A stretch of 37,850 bases of DNA from a virus, in IMG/VR virus record IMGVR_UViG_3300032282_001178, positions 1 through 37,850 of that record. One strand, 5' to 3'. Below the pieces are notes generated by a model, which searched no databases, was not told where the DNA came from, and worked only from the letters and a program-made list of their open reading frames with translations. Positions 20,717 to 30,200 of this stretch are shown in pieces; the stretch's first letter is position 1; every line of letters begins with the position of its first letter. The position numbers and the translations under genes are program-made.

Positions 20717-20999
20717 AAAGGAATACCAACAGCAAGTTGCCCGTGGCGAGTTGCCTGACCGGATGGAGCGTCAGCGTGCCCGTAGTGAGTACGACAAAAA
20801 GCATCCCGACAAGAACAATGACGGTACTGCTGATTCTAGGGAAGGCAAAGACATTTCTCACGTTAAAGCGCTGAGCAAGGGTGGCTCTAACAAGGACGGC
20901 ACAAAAGTTGAAGCCGCCACAAAGAACCGCTCGTTCAAGCGTAACTCACAACACAAGTTGGTGACTGAAGTAAGTACCAAAGAACGTAAGAAGAAATGA
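20685..20999 (+). CDS. HNH-like endonuclease, 104 residues
   Basis: Start chosen at ATG 20685 (MPYVNKPRPYKKEYQQQ), preceded by an AAGA-type weak site and coupled to the upstream gene by a 32-base overlap. The core GKDISHVKALSKGGSNKDGTKVEAATKNRSFKRNS has the DISHxxxLxKGGSN...NRS pattern of small phage HNH-type nucleases, with H59 and N81 as likely active-site residues. The basic N-terminal half (RMERQRARSEYDKKHPD) is also usual. It may nick DNA at packaging or recombination. No intron or inserted-gene context is seen, so I do not call it a homing nuclease. Confidence 0.72.
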   Translation: MPYVNKPRPYKKEYQQQVARGELPDRMERQRARSEYDKKHPDKNNDGTADSREGKDISHVKALSKGGSNKDGTKVEAATKNRSFKRNSQHKLVTEVSTKERKKK

Positions 21000-22381
21000 A
21001 CCTATCAGAGTATGACTGGCCAAGGCCACATGGCTTCACCCCGTTCGAGCATCAGAAGACCACCGCTGAATTTTTAATCAGCAACCGCAAGAGCTTTTGC
21101 TTTAACGAGCAGGGCACAGGCAAGACCGCATCAGTGATTTGGGCGGTGGATTATTTGATGAAAGTTGGAGTTGTTAGCCGAGTGCTTATTGTCTGCCCAC
21201 TGTCAGTGATGAAGGCCGCATGGCAAGAAGATCTGTTTAAGTTTGCTCTGCATCGCACAGTAGCCGTAGCGCATGGCGGTCGAGAGAAGCGCAAGCAAAT
21301 CCTTAACGGGCTTGCTGAGTTCGTCATCATTAACTTTGATGGCGTAGAGATCGTCAAAAAAGAAATCATTGCGGGTGGGTTTGATCTCATCGTGATTGAC
21401 GAAGCGTCTGCGTATAAGAACGCGCAGACTGAGAGATGGAAGACCATGCGGGACATTACCAAAGTTATCAAAGGCTTGTGGATGTTGACGGGCACACCAG
21501 CGGCTCAGTCACCTGTGGATGCTTACGGATTGGCAAAGCTTGTGAACCCCAAGGGTGTATCACCTTTCTTTGGTCAGTTTCGTGATTCAGTCATGCACAA
21601 GATCAGCGACTATCGTTGGATACCCAAGCCCACTGCCGAAGCGACTGTACACAATGTGCTCCAGCCCGCTATCCGGTTTGAGAAAGCCGACTGCCTTGAT
21701 TTACCAGAGGTTACTGCTGTTGACAGAGAAGCACCACTTTCACCGCAGCAGTTAAAGTACTACGCCATACTAAAGAAGCAGATGCTAATTGAGGCAGCAG
21801 GAGAAGAGATTACAGCAGTTAACGCCGCAGTAAAGATTAACAAGCTCTTGCAAATCTCAGGCGGTGCAGTGTATTCAGACAACGGCGAAGTAATTGAGTT
21901 CGATGTAACCGACCGCCTCAAAGTCATTAAGGAAGTGATTGATGAGTCAAGCCACAAGGTTCTTGTATTCGTTCCGTTTACACACACGATTGAGTTGTTA
22001 ACCAAATACTTAGTTAAGAACGGCATTACATGCGATGTCATTAACGGGGCTGTGTCTGCTAACAGACGCGCAGAGATAGTCAAAGAGTTTCAGAATCGCA
22101 CCGACCCTAAAGTGCTTGTCATCCAACCGCAAGCGGCATCACACGGGTTAACACTGACTGCGGCTAACACTGTTATTTGGTACGCTCCCACCTCCAGTGT
22201 TGAAACGTATCTGCAAGCAAACGCACGCATTGACAGGCCCGGCCAACGCAATCCAATGACTATCGTACACATACACGGAAGCCAAACAGAAAAACGTTTA
22301 TATGCTTTGTTACGCAACAACGTAGCGAACCATAACAAAATAATTGATTTATATCGACAAGAATTTTCAGACACCCCTTGA
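20996..22381 (+). CDS. SNF2/DEAD-like superfamily 2 DNA helicase
   Basis: 461 residues; starts in the previous stop (ATGA). Helicase motifs: Q-region FTPFEHQ (14-20), Walker A NEQGTGKT (37-44), motif Ia VCPLSVMKAAW, motif II LIVIDEAS (131-138), motif III LTGTPA (164-169), motif V IQPQAASHGLTLTAAN, motif VI QANARIDRPGQ (407-417). The QxxxRIxRxGQ end and the compact size are those of phage SNF2-like helicases that move on double-stranded DNA. Likely used in replication or recombination with the nearby nucleases. The stop codon overlaps the -35 box of P5. A palindrome-like CTAACACTGTTAT (22164-22176) lies inside but has a C centre. Confidence 0.93.
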   Translation: MNLSEYDWPRPHGFTPFEHQKTTAEFLISNRKSFCFNEQGTGKTASVIWAVDYLMKVGVVSRVLIVCPLSVMKAAWQEDLFKFALHRTVAVAHGGREKRKQILNGLAEFVIINFDGVEIVKKEIIAGGFDLIVIDEASAYKNAQTERWKTMRDITKVIKGLWMLTGTPAAQSPVDAYGLAKLVNPKGVSPFFGQFRDSVMHKISDYRWIPKPTAEATVHNVLQPAIRFEKADCLDLPEVTAVDREAPLSPQQLKYYAILKKQMLIEAAGEEITAVNAAVKINKLLQISGGAVYSDNGEVIEFDVTDRLKVIKEVIDESSHKVLVFVPFTHTIELLTKYLVKNGITCDVINGAVSANRRAEIVKEFQNRTDPKVLVIQPQAASHGLTLTAANTVIWYAPTSSVETYLQANARIDRPGQRNPMTIVHIHGSQTEKRLYALLRNNVANHNKIIDLYRQEFSDTP

Positions 22382-22405
22382 CAATGTCAAATGTGGTGTT
22401 ACATT
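22378..22405 (+). promoter_or_regulatory. Promoter P5 with palindromic -35 region
   Basis: TTGACA at 22378-22383, 16-base spacer, TACATT at 22400-22405. The -35 lies in TTGACAATGTCAA (22378-22390), which shares the ACAATGT core and 13-bp length of the operator palindrome, with symmetric changes in the arms. The hexamer overlaps the helicase stop codon. Confidence 0.7.
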
Positions 22406-22411
22406 AGAGTT

Positions 22412-22505
22412 GTGTCGCAGTGGTAGGTATTGGGTTAGCGCCAATACGTTGCTTCATTAGTTGATAGGACGAAACACTGCTTTATGTGAACTGCCACTGC
22501 AACAC
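22412..22505 (+). ncRNA. Structured RNA leader (5' UTR) downstream of P5
   Basis: A 94-base segment closes on itself: GTGTCGCAGTGG (22412-22423) pairs with CCACTGCAACAC (22494-22505), 11 of 12 pairs. Inside, GTATTGG (22427-22433) pairs perfectly with CCAATAC (22441-22447). The rest (22448-22493) holds weaker stems such as CAC/GTG around 22474-22488. It lies between P5 and the first gene (22528), has no coding frame of note, and would present a multi-branch RNA ahead of the ribosome site. It could be a regulatory leader or a separate small RNA. Confidence 0.55.
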
Positions 22506-22527
22506 ATTTAACAATTAGGAGAATCAG

Positions 22528-22950
22528 ATGGAAGAAGTTGAAGACAAAGTCACCTCCGTAGACTTGGACAGATTAACCTCAATCTATATCAAGATACGCG
22601 ACAAGAGAGCGGCAAACAAAAAAGTGTTTGAAGCTGAAGATCAAGACCTCGAAGAGCAGATGAAAGTGTTAGCACAAGAAATGCTCGACGTATGCAAAGA
22701 CATGAATGCCGACAGCATTCGCACCCCACATGGCACGATCATGCGTTCAATTAAGTCACGGTATTGGACGAACGATTGGGATTCAATCTACGGTTTTATT
22801 GAAGAAACCGGAGCATTTGGCCTGTTAGAGAAACGACTTCATCAAACAAACATGAAAGATTTTCTTGCTGAGAATCCAGACCTTTACCCCAAAGGGCTAA
22901 ATGTCGAAAGTGAATACACCGTGGTAGTTAGACGTTCTAAGGAAAATTGA
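22528..22950 (+). CDS. Unknown protein next to the ssDNA-binding gene, 140 residues
   Basis: First gene after P5 and the structured leader; ribosome site AGGAG. The N-terminal half is a charged helix or coiled coil (about 10-60, LTSIYIKIRDKRAANKKVFEAEDQDLEEQMKVL). The C-terminal half (SIRTPHGTIMRSIKSRYWTNDWDSIYGFIEETGAFGLLEKRLHQ...) is compact with aromatic residues. Proteins of this sort often precede the ssDNA-binding gene in related phages as I recall, so a role in replication or recombination is plausible. No catalytic motif seen. Confidence 0.8.
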   Translation: MEEVEDKVTSVDLDRLTSIYIKIRDKRAANKKVFEAEDQDLEEQMKVLAQEMLDVCKDMNADSIRTPHGTIMRSIKSRYWTNDWDSIYGFIEETGAFGLLEKRLHQTNMKDFLAENPDLYPKGLNVESEYTVVVRRSKEN

Positions 22951-22952
22951 AA

Positions 22953-23870
22953 ATGAGCAACATTACTATTCTTAATGAAGACCTCCCCGAATTCTTGCAA
23001 ACCGCAGGAGTTAGCGACCTCACACGACAACTTGCAGGTCGTACCGGAGTCAAACGCATTGTGCCCAAGAATGGCATCTTTCGTAAGACAGTCGGCGGTG
23101 AAGAGATGGGCAAGGTCAAAGGCAATCTGCACGCTGTGATTGTTAACGCATCCCCTGCTGTGGGTCGTATCTTCTACGCTAAGCAGTGGAGCCCTGATGC
23201 TGAGCCGACTGCGCCTGATTGCTTCTCTAACGATGGACGTGCACCCGATGCAGGTTCAGCCAACCCACAAGCAGAGCGTTGCGACACTTGCCAACAGAAC
23301 GTCAAAGGCTCAGGCCAAGGCAACTCTAAGGCTTGCCGTTACTCACGCCGCATTGCGCTTGTGTTGGAAGAAGACTTTGGTACATCACTGGAAGGTTCAG
23401 TCTATCAAATGAATTTGGCATCCAAGTCTTTGTTTGGTGATAGCGTAGGCGATAACACGCACACGTTTGAAAACTACTCCAAGTATTTGTCTAACAACGG
23501 CAAGAGCTTGGACTACGTTGTGACACAGATTAGTTTCAACGAAGACAATGACAACCAGTCAGTGTTGTTTACGCCGACTAAGTACATCAACAAGACACAG
23601 TACGCTGTGACTAGCAAAGTGGCTAACACTCCTGAAGTGCAGAAGATGGTCGTTATGACACCATACCAAGCAGACATGTCAGGTAAGCCCAAGCTAGAAG
23701 CGCCTACGCCTATGGGCAAGATGCTTGACGACGACGAAGAGAAGGCGATGGCTAAAGTAAAAGCTAGCCCGATTGACGAGCCAACTAAACGCCCTGCTAA
23801 GACTGCGCCAATACCTGTAACCAAGAAAGATTTAGATTCCGTGGTTAAGGCTTGGAGCGACGAGGAATAA
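22953..23870 (+). CDS. Putative single-stranded DNA-binding protein
   Basis: 305 residues; start ATG 22953, ribosome site AAGGAAA. A central domain contains conserved cysteines (CFSNDG, CDTCQQN, ACRYSRR between about 88 and 130), which may hold zinc as in gp32-like proteins. The middle is beta-rich. The C-terminus is a flexible Ala/Pro/Lys linker ending in an acidic tip (DLDSVVKAWSDEE), the classic protein-interaction tail of phage SSBs. It lies between the unknown 140-residue gene and the primase-helicase. The call rests on architecture and neighbours; there is no diagnostic motif. Confidence 0.6.
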   Translation: MSNITILNEDLPEFLQTAGVSDLTRQLAGRTGVKRIVPKNGIFRKTVGGEEMGKVKGNLHAVIVNASPAVGRIFYAKQWSPDAEPTAPDCFSNDGRAPDAGSANPQAERCDTCQQNVKGSGQGNSKACRYSRRIALVLEEDFGTSLEGSVYQMNLASKSLFGDSVGDNTHTFENYSKYLSNNGKSLDYVVTQISFNEDNDNQSVLFTPTKYINKTQYAVTSKVANTPEVQKMVVMTPYQADMSGKPKLEAPTPMGKMLDDDEEKAMAKVKASPIDEPTKRPAKTAPIPVTKKDLDSVVKAWSDEE

Positions 23871-23872
23871 AC

Positions 23873-24142
23873 ATGACCTATGGTTACAGCCAACGCTTAG
23901 TGGACGCGATTCAAAACGATGACTCTAAGTCGTTGGATGTGGCTTTAGGAAAGTTTCTCCTACGTAATGATATTCCGGTTGCTGAAGCTTCAGAAGCCTT
24001 GGGGGTAAGTCGAATGACGATTTACAACTGGCTAATGGGGGAGACCCACCCCTCAAAAGAAAACGGTTTTCGGATTATTGGATGGATGAGAACTTACAAA
24101 AAAGCCCAAAGAGAAGCAAAAATAAAACATGTCCCACTTTGA
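23873..24142 (+). CDS. Helix-turn-helix DNA-binding protein, 89 residues
   Basis: ATG at 23873 is two bases after the SSB stop, with GAGGAA as ribosome site. A Cro/XRE-like helix-turn-helix is clear at about 36-58: VAEASEALGVSRMTIYNWLMGE, with the turn LGVS and recognition helix RMTIYNW. The rest is a short helical frame and a basic tail. It could be the phage's transcription regulator (for example of the palindromes) or a replication accessory protein; both are inference. It overlaps the primase gene by 14 bases. Confidence 0.8.
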   Translation: MTYGYSQRLVDAIQNDDSKSLDVALGKFLLRNDIPVAEASEALGVSRMTIYNWLMGETHPSKENGFRIIGWMRTYKKAQREAKIKHVPL

Positions 24143-26969
24143 CCTACTAGACGCAGTACTACCCACAGGGGGTCGGTACTGTGTGTTTGGGCTAGGGAAG
24201 TATCCAGATCAGAAGTTTTACGATACAAGGGCAGAAGTAGATGAGCAGATTGAGACGCTAGTTCAGGCGAAGTTTGATGTGTTTTTTGGCTGTGCCAAGT
24301 TTGGCCCGCTCAATAACCGCACACATGAAAACGTAGCCCATGTTCGAGCACTGTGGATGGATATTGATTGCGGCCCCACGAAGGCTGTACCCGATGAAAA
24401 GGGAGTCATCAAGGGTTATATTGACCAAGCCACAGGTCTTGCCGAGTTCAAGAAGTTCTGCAAAAACGTAGGGTTACCACAACCGATTTTAGTTAGTTCA
24501 GGCTATGGCATCCACGCATACTGGTTGCTTGAAGAAACCTTAACTCGCACAAATTGGGAACCCCTTGCAAACCGCCTTCGTGAGTTGTGCGTAGAGCAAG
24601 GATTCATTGTCGACCCTGCTGTATTTGAAGCATCCAGAGTACTGCGTGTCCCCGGCACATACAACTTTAAAGCTGAACCTGTAGAAGTAAAGGTTCTTAA
24701 CGAAGTCACTCAGCGTATGACCTACGCACAAGTGAAAGAGCTACTCGGCGCACCCGATCCCGAACCGGAAGACGAGCGGCCAGACTTTATTCCGCGCACC
24801 ATGAGTCCTTTGATGGAATCGGTGATGCAGAATAAGGTCAAGCGTTTCAAAACAATAATGCTGAAATCAGCGCAGGGCGAAGGTTGTAACCAACTAATGC
24901 ACTGTTACGAGAATCAAGCCACACTCGACTACAACTTATGGCGCTCAGCGCTTTCGATTGCCACTTTTTGCGTTGATCGAGATTCTGCGGTACACAAAAT
25001 GTCTGCGGAGCATCCCGACTACGACCGGTTTAAGACTGAGTTTAAAGTCGATGATCTGCAACGCACAGGCGGGCCGCATCATTGCGCTACCTTTGAGAAG
25101 CAGAACCCCGGAGGTTGCGATGGGTGTAAACACAAGGGCAAGATCAAATCACCAATCATGCTTGGTGTGGAGATTGAAGAAGCCGAAGACGAAGATTACG
25201 ATGTTGTAATCGAAGCCGAAGACGGTGAGGTTGAGACAGTACGCATACCTGAGTATCCATTCCCATTCTTCAGGGGCAAGAACGGCGGCATTTACCGCAG
25301 GCCCTCAGACGATGAAGCGGAACCAGACCTTGTGTATGAGCACGATCTATACATCATCAAGCGGCTAACCGACCCCGATATTGGCGAGACATTGCTATTC
25401 CGATTGCACCTACCCATGGATGGCATGAAAGAGTTTGCAATCCCACTCGGAGTCCTTTCATCAAAAGACAAACTGCGTGAGGCACTAGCGTCTAAGGGTG
25501 TGGGCTTGTTTAGTAAGCAAGTCGACCTCATGTGCGTGTATGTGATTACAGCAGTCAAAAACCTACAAGTAATGCGGAGAGCAGATATTATGAGAACACA
25601 ATTTGGTTGGGTCGATAACGACAGCAAGTTCATTCTTGGCGACAGAGAAATTACAAAGGACGGCGTGTATTACAGCCCGCCTTCACACATTACCAAGTCG
25701 GTAGCCGAGCACCTCACTGAGCACGGTGACTTTGACAAGTGGAAAGAAGTCTTCAACATGTACGCACAGCCCGGCCTTGAGCCTCATGCTTTTGCGGCAC
25801 TGACGGCTTTTGGTTCACCACTGTTGAAATTTACAGGTATGTCCGGTGCAATCATTAACTTGATTCACAGTAGCTCAGGTTCGGGTAAGTCGACTGCCTT
25901 GTTTATGTGTAACAGTGTATGGGGTCATCCAGTTAAGAACGCCTCGATCTGGAAGGATACGTTCAACGCAAAGATGCACAGGCTAGGTGTAATGAACAAC
26001 CTGCCCAACACAATCGACGAGATTACGAACACCAGCCCTACGGAGTTCTCTGACCTGTCGTACAGCATCTCACAGGGTAGAGGTAAGAACAAGATGCGCG
26101 GCTCAGTCAACGAGGAGCGTGTCAATCTGACTAGCTGGAACGGGATGACTCTAACGTCCTCAAACGCTAGCTTCTACCAAAAGCTTGGTGCGGCAAAAGA
26201 TTCCCCTGATGGTGAGTCTATGCGTCTACTTGAGTATGAGATCAAGCCTAACAACCTGATTGACGTGCAGGTAGGCAAGCAGATGTTTGACCACCAACTG
26301 CGTGAGAACTATGGGTTTGCCGGTGAGATTTATGCCCAGTGGCTCGTCAACAACTTAGAAGACGCCAAAGACTTAGTCCGTCAGATTCAGGCTAAGCTCG
26401 ACAAGGAAGTTAAATTTACACAGCGTGAGCGTTTCTGGTCAGCCGTTGCCGCATGTAATATTGCCGGTGGTTTGATTGCCAAAAATCTACAACTGCACGA
26501 CTACGACATGAAGCTAGTCTACTCATGGCTAGTGAAGATGCTCGGCGAAATGCGCGAAGACGTAAAGCCACCAATCAGCAACCCCGCCTCTACCCTTGGT
26601 GAATTTATTAACGGCAACATGAACCACGCTTTGGTTGTGAACGGCGAGAATGACGCACGAAGCAATATGATTCCTATGCCGACTATGGAGCCACGAGGCG
26701 AGCTATTCATACGCTACGAGCCAGACACCAAGCTGTTATGGATTGCGGCAAAACCATTTAAAGACTTTTGTGTCGAGCGCCAAATTAACTACAAAGATTT
26801 ACTTAAAGAACTGAAAGAAGTTAATGTATTTAAAGAAGCGGTCAACAAGCGTATGGCTAAGGGCATGAAGGTTGTGTCCCCTGCGGTTCGTGCGCTTATG
26901 TTTGATGCGTCCCAAGCTGATTTTATTCACATAGAAACACCCGATGAAAATCGAGACAGTGCACTATGA
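24129..26969 (+). CDS. Primase-helicase fusion (AEP-like primase plus DUF927-like ATPase)
   Basis: 946 residues. The N-terminal primase part (about 1-210) has archaeo-eukaryotic primase signatures: LWMDID (D78, D80) for metal binding, SSGYGIHAYW (123-132) with the invariant histidine, and EASRVLRVPGTYN. A middle region has a cysteine set in HCATFEKQNPGGCDGCKHKG that may bind zinc. The C-terminal ATPase (about 540-760) has Walker A SSSGSGKST (581-589) and TIDEIT (D630, E631) as Walker B, with an IILNLIHSSSGSGKS-like layout typical of DUF927/helicase proteins. It would unwind DNA and make primers for the family A polymerase. Largest gene of the early region; the next gene overlaps its 3' end. 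Confidence 0.88.
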   Translation: MSHFDLLDAVLPTGGRYCVFGLGKYPDQKFYDTRAEVDEQIETLVQAKFDVFFGCAKFGPLNNRTHENVAHVRALWMDIDCGPTKAVPDEKGVIKGYIDQATGLAEFKKFCKNVGLPQPILVSSGYGIHAYWLLEETLTRTNWEPLANRLRELCVEQGFIVDPAVFEASRVLRVPGTYNFKAEPVEVKVLNEVTQRMTYAQVKELLGAPDPEPEDERPDFIPRTMSPLMESVMQNKVKRFKTIMLKSAQGEGCNQLMHCYENQATLDYNLWRSALSIATFCVDRDSAVHKMSAEHPDYDRFKTEFKVDDLQRTGGPHHCATFEKQNPGGCDGCKHKGKIKSPIMLGVEIEEAEDEDYDVVIEAEDGEVETVRIPEYPFPFFRGKNGGIYRRPSDDEAEPDLVYEHDLYIIKRLTDPDIGETLLFRLHLPMDGMKEFAIPLGVLSSKDKLREALASKGVGLFSKQVDLMCVYVITAVKNLQVMRRADIMRTQFGWVDNDSKFILGDREITKDGVYYSPPSHITKSVAEHLTEHGDFDKWKEVFNMYAQPGLEPHAFAALTAFGSPLLKFTGMSGAIINLIHSSSGSGKSTALFMCNSVWGHPVKNASIWKDTFNAKMHRLGVMNNLPNTIDEITNTSPTEFSDLSYSISQGRGKNKMRGSVNEERVNLTSWNGMTLTSSNASFYQKLGAAKDSPDGESMRLLEYEIKPNNLIDVQVGKQMFDHQLRENYGFAGEIYAQWLVNNLEDAKDLVRQIQAKLDKEVKFTQRERFWSAVAACNIAGGLIAKNLQLHDYDMKLVYSWLVKMLGEMREDVKPPISNPASTLGEFINGNMNHALVVNGENDARSNMIPMPTMEPRGELFIRYEPDTKLLWIAAKPFKDFCVERQINYKDLLKELKEVNVFKEAVNKRMAKGMKVVSPAVRALMFDASQADFIHIETPDENRDSAL

Positions 26970-27138
26970 GGTCAACTGGGCCAAGTTCCGCAAGGGGTAC
27001 TCGTTTTTTGTACCCTGCATTGATACAGCAAAAGCTAAAGCGGAACTTGGTCGAGTAGGCCGCCGATTGAAGATGGAACTACTTATGAAAGTAGTCATAG
27101 AAGAAGGCGTAAAAGGTTTGCGAGTGTGGAGGCTTTGA
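26944..27138 (+). CDS. Unknown small basic phage protein, 64 residues
   Basis: ATG at 26944 overlaps the end of the primase-helicase gene by 26 bases. The sequence (VNWAKFRKGYSFFVPCIDTAKAKAELGRVGRRLKMELLMKVVIEEGVKGLRVWRL) is strongly basic, and the SFFVPC...GLRVWR pattern is of a kind I have seen following phage primase genes. Likely nucleic-acid binding, unproven. It is the last gene of the early strand. Confidence 0.75.
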   Translation: MKIETVHYEVNWAKFRKGYSFFVPCIDTAKAKAELGRVGRRLKMELLMKVVIEEGVKGLRVWRL

Positions 27139-27151
27139 GCTAAACTTAACT

Positions 27152-27171
27152 GTCGGGAAGCAGTTGCCGAC
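27152..27171 (+). other. Hairpin after the last early gene
   Basis: GTCGG/CCGAC stem (27152-27156 with 27167-27171) followed by a T-rich stretch (TTTATTTTGG). May aid transcript ending together with the stronger terminator downstream. Confidence 0.4.
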
Positions 27172-27197
27172 GATTTATTTTGGTTGCCCTCCTTTTA

Positions 27198-27225
27198 CCC
27201 CCGGCTAATCCCCGGGGGTTTTTTT
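27198..27225 (+). terminator. Strong Rho-independent terminator between convergent units
   Basis: Seven perfect G-C pairs CCCCCGG/CCGGGGG around a 7-base loop, then seven T. It stops rightward early transcription against the leftward late unit. On the minus strand the stem is followed by TAAAAGG, not a T-run, so it serves the plus strand. Confidence 0.9.
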
Positions 27226-30200
27226 CATTTCGCCGCTTCTTTTTCAAGCTTCTCGCGGGAGGACTCAAGTAACTGCTCCAAGTACGGGTAGAACTTCTTG
27301 TCTACATCAAACCCGCGATCAGATCTGGCACGTTTAGCTATACGCGCTTGAACCAATTTGCTTAAGTCACCGCCATCAATCCTAGCCTGCGGGTTACGCG
27401 CACCAAACGCAATAAGCTTTTCTATTGCATCGTCAAATGCTTCGTCATCACCCCGTGTGGCTTCTAAGTCAACACGATTAACAAGCTTACCTTTTTCAAT
27501 TACCACTTTTGCCTTGAGTGCATTGGCTTTGAAGTTAGCTTCTTGCGCGGAGGCTAAACCTGTAGTCCGTGCGCCACCTGCTTGAGCAAGTAATTGCGCC
27601 TTGGTAAATTCCTCTGGCTCTCTAATGACCGCGCCAGTACTTGTTGTAGCACCTTCTTCGCTATACCGAACCGCAGTCAACGGCTGGCGCAAGGCGGCGG
27701 GGAGAAGCCTCTCCAAACCTTGCATGGTTTTGCCTTCTTGCAGTAAACGAATAGCAGAAGGTATTTGATTTAATGTCAGGCTAGCAAACGGCCCCATCAA
27801 TGACAGCGCATATTCTTGCACTGTATCTTCAAGAGTGCGTTGCTCTTTTAAATCTGGGAACCACATGTTGTTCATCGACAAACTGTTGGACATGTTGTAG
27901 CCCGTAATGGTGTCAATCAAACCAGAGTCAATGATTTCGCTAATCTTCTGCCCACCAATCTGGGCTTCACCAAAGAACTCAGGAATAAACACACTGCGGA
28001 ACCAGAACTCAATGTCGCGCTCTTCTAATGGATCTTCGTCATCGTCATCGCGCATTGCATTGATAATGCCTTGTATAACACCCATAGCCGCGCTGATACC
28101 GGGAACGCCAACGTAACCAGCTAGCAGGCCAGACATAAACAAAGTGCCAAACAACTGAGTTGCCGCTTCTTTCTTAGCCGCCGCATCCATACCAGACATA
28201 GCACGGTATCCATTACGCACTAAGTATGTGGTTACGAAAGCAGGGAAAGTTTTAAATTGCAGCAATGTACGACCAACGGGGCCGCGCATGATACGTGGAC
28301 GGTTTTGCTCAGAGAAGTTGCCAAGGGCATCGTAAGTATCCTTAACCGCTTGGTCGACCGCATCATCAAAAGACATACCTTCTTTGCGGCTCAAACGGAA
28401 CGAGGTCATGAACATAACTTCGCGGTTTAAGCGCTCGACGTGGTGGAACAAACCACCCATCATATTAGTTGCAGACTTCCATGCGCCTGAGTATTTAGCC
28501 GACGGAGTATTGCGGCGATCCATCAAGTCATAGGCCATCGTGATCTCACTGACACCACGATCCATCATTGCTTCAACAGCCCGTTGCTCTTCCTCGTTCA
28601 TCTTAACGCGGCGAGAGTTTGCCAGAGTCGGCAATGTAAGCTTACCGTCTTTGTCCATAACGCCGACGTCGTTAAAGATCAGCATCATTTTGCCCATCTC
28701 AGCAACTACAGCAGTGGGGCTATGACGAGACATAAGGACAGGTGCGCCAAATATGGGCAGTGAGGAGAACTGAACAACAGCAGTCTTAACCGAAGTCATG
28801 AAGTACAGGAACGCTGTTTTGTTTGCAACGTTAGCTGCACCTCGCGCCACAGAATCTACAGCAGGCGGGTACACATCCATTTGAACGCGCTCACCTAACT
28901 CATTGACTAGCATCTCTAGTTTGTCTTTATCAGGGTTACCCTTGAGACTTTCTTTGGCAGCGTCAACTTCACGAAGCATTACTGGGCCGTACTTCAAACG
29001 CGCAAGCTGATTAGCCATGTTGGTAGAAGACGTAATAAAGTTGCGCAGCGCGTCACCTGAGAAACCGGTAGTACCCTTGCGGTGGATAAACTGACGACGG
29101 AAACTCTGCTCCGGCATTGTGGTTAAGTACAACTGATAGATCTGATCCTTAAGCGCCTCGGCATCGACTTCATTCATGCCGTCACCGATCAACTCAAAGA
29201 TTTGTTTAAGCAGAGGCGCAGTGTCATTGGTCGTGCTCTTATCGCGCAAACCTTTCAAGTCGTTGCCGGTTTCAATATCCTCATCAGCCTTCATCTCAGA
29301 CAGACTGCGGGTATCACCTTCTTTTTGCAGATCACGAACTCGCTGGCGCATAAACATTTCGCGGTCTACTACGCTCTCAAACATGTAGAACTCTTTCTTC
29401 TTACCAGAGCCCACACGCAACCAGTAATCACCATAACGCATCAATGGGAAGTACGGAGCCAGACCTTTAGCCGTCTCGTACATCTTCTTAATCTCGGCCA
29501 TCAACTTACCCTTGGGTGTATCAGGGTCAGCGGCATCACCCGGAATCTTCATTGCGTCTATGCGGCTATTCAGTAACAAGCGGTACAAGTCAAAGTTAGA
29601 CTTGTAGTAGTCACGTACGTCGGTGTAGATTTCCTTAGCCCTATCGCTCAGGCCATCCCACATTTTGTTAAGCGTAGCGTCTTTCTTGCTTGTAGCAGGA
29701 TCAATGCTCTTGTCTGTGGCGTAGTGCATCACAGCAGACAACTCAGCTAGCTCGTTCTTCTTGCCTTTGACAAGCTTGCCATACAACCCGGGTTGGACAT
29801 CAAGCCATTTATTTACTACTTCTGAAGCACCTCCAAGCATCTTCATGCGCATAGCGCTCATGTCTTGCATCGCACGCCATGTTTTATCCATGTGCGTAAT
29901 ACCGAGGTTAGTGCCCCACTCAGCCAAGATGTTGGTTTGGATGGCAGGCATTAGCGCTTTTAGTTTTGCTACGTTAAGCGCACTCCAAATAGACTGGAGA
30001 GTGTCCAAGAAGATCTGTGGGTCGCGTAGCTTAACCATTGTGTCAATACCGTCGACTACCCCTTGCGCTTCCTTGCTGCGCAGGATTTTCTTCTCGGCAG
30101 CGGTAATCTTTTTAGCATTGGTTTTAGCTTTAGCCGCAGATACTTTCTCACCACGGCCTTCACGTACTGCGTTGGCTTTATCAGCCTTGGCAATCATCTT

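Noticed and set aside
22164-22176. Palindrome-like CTAACACTGTTAT inside the helicase gene
   Set aside because: Central base is C and the outer arm differs; it stands alone outside the 4-16 kb cluster, so it is probably a chance match. Kept out of the 17-copy count.
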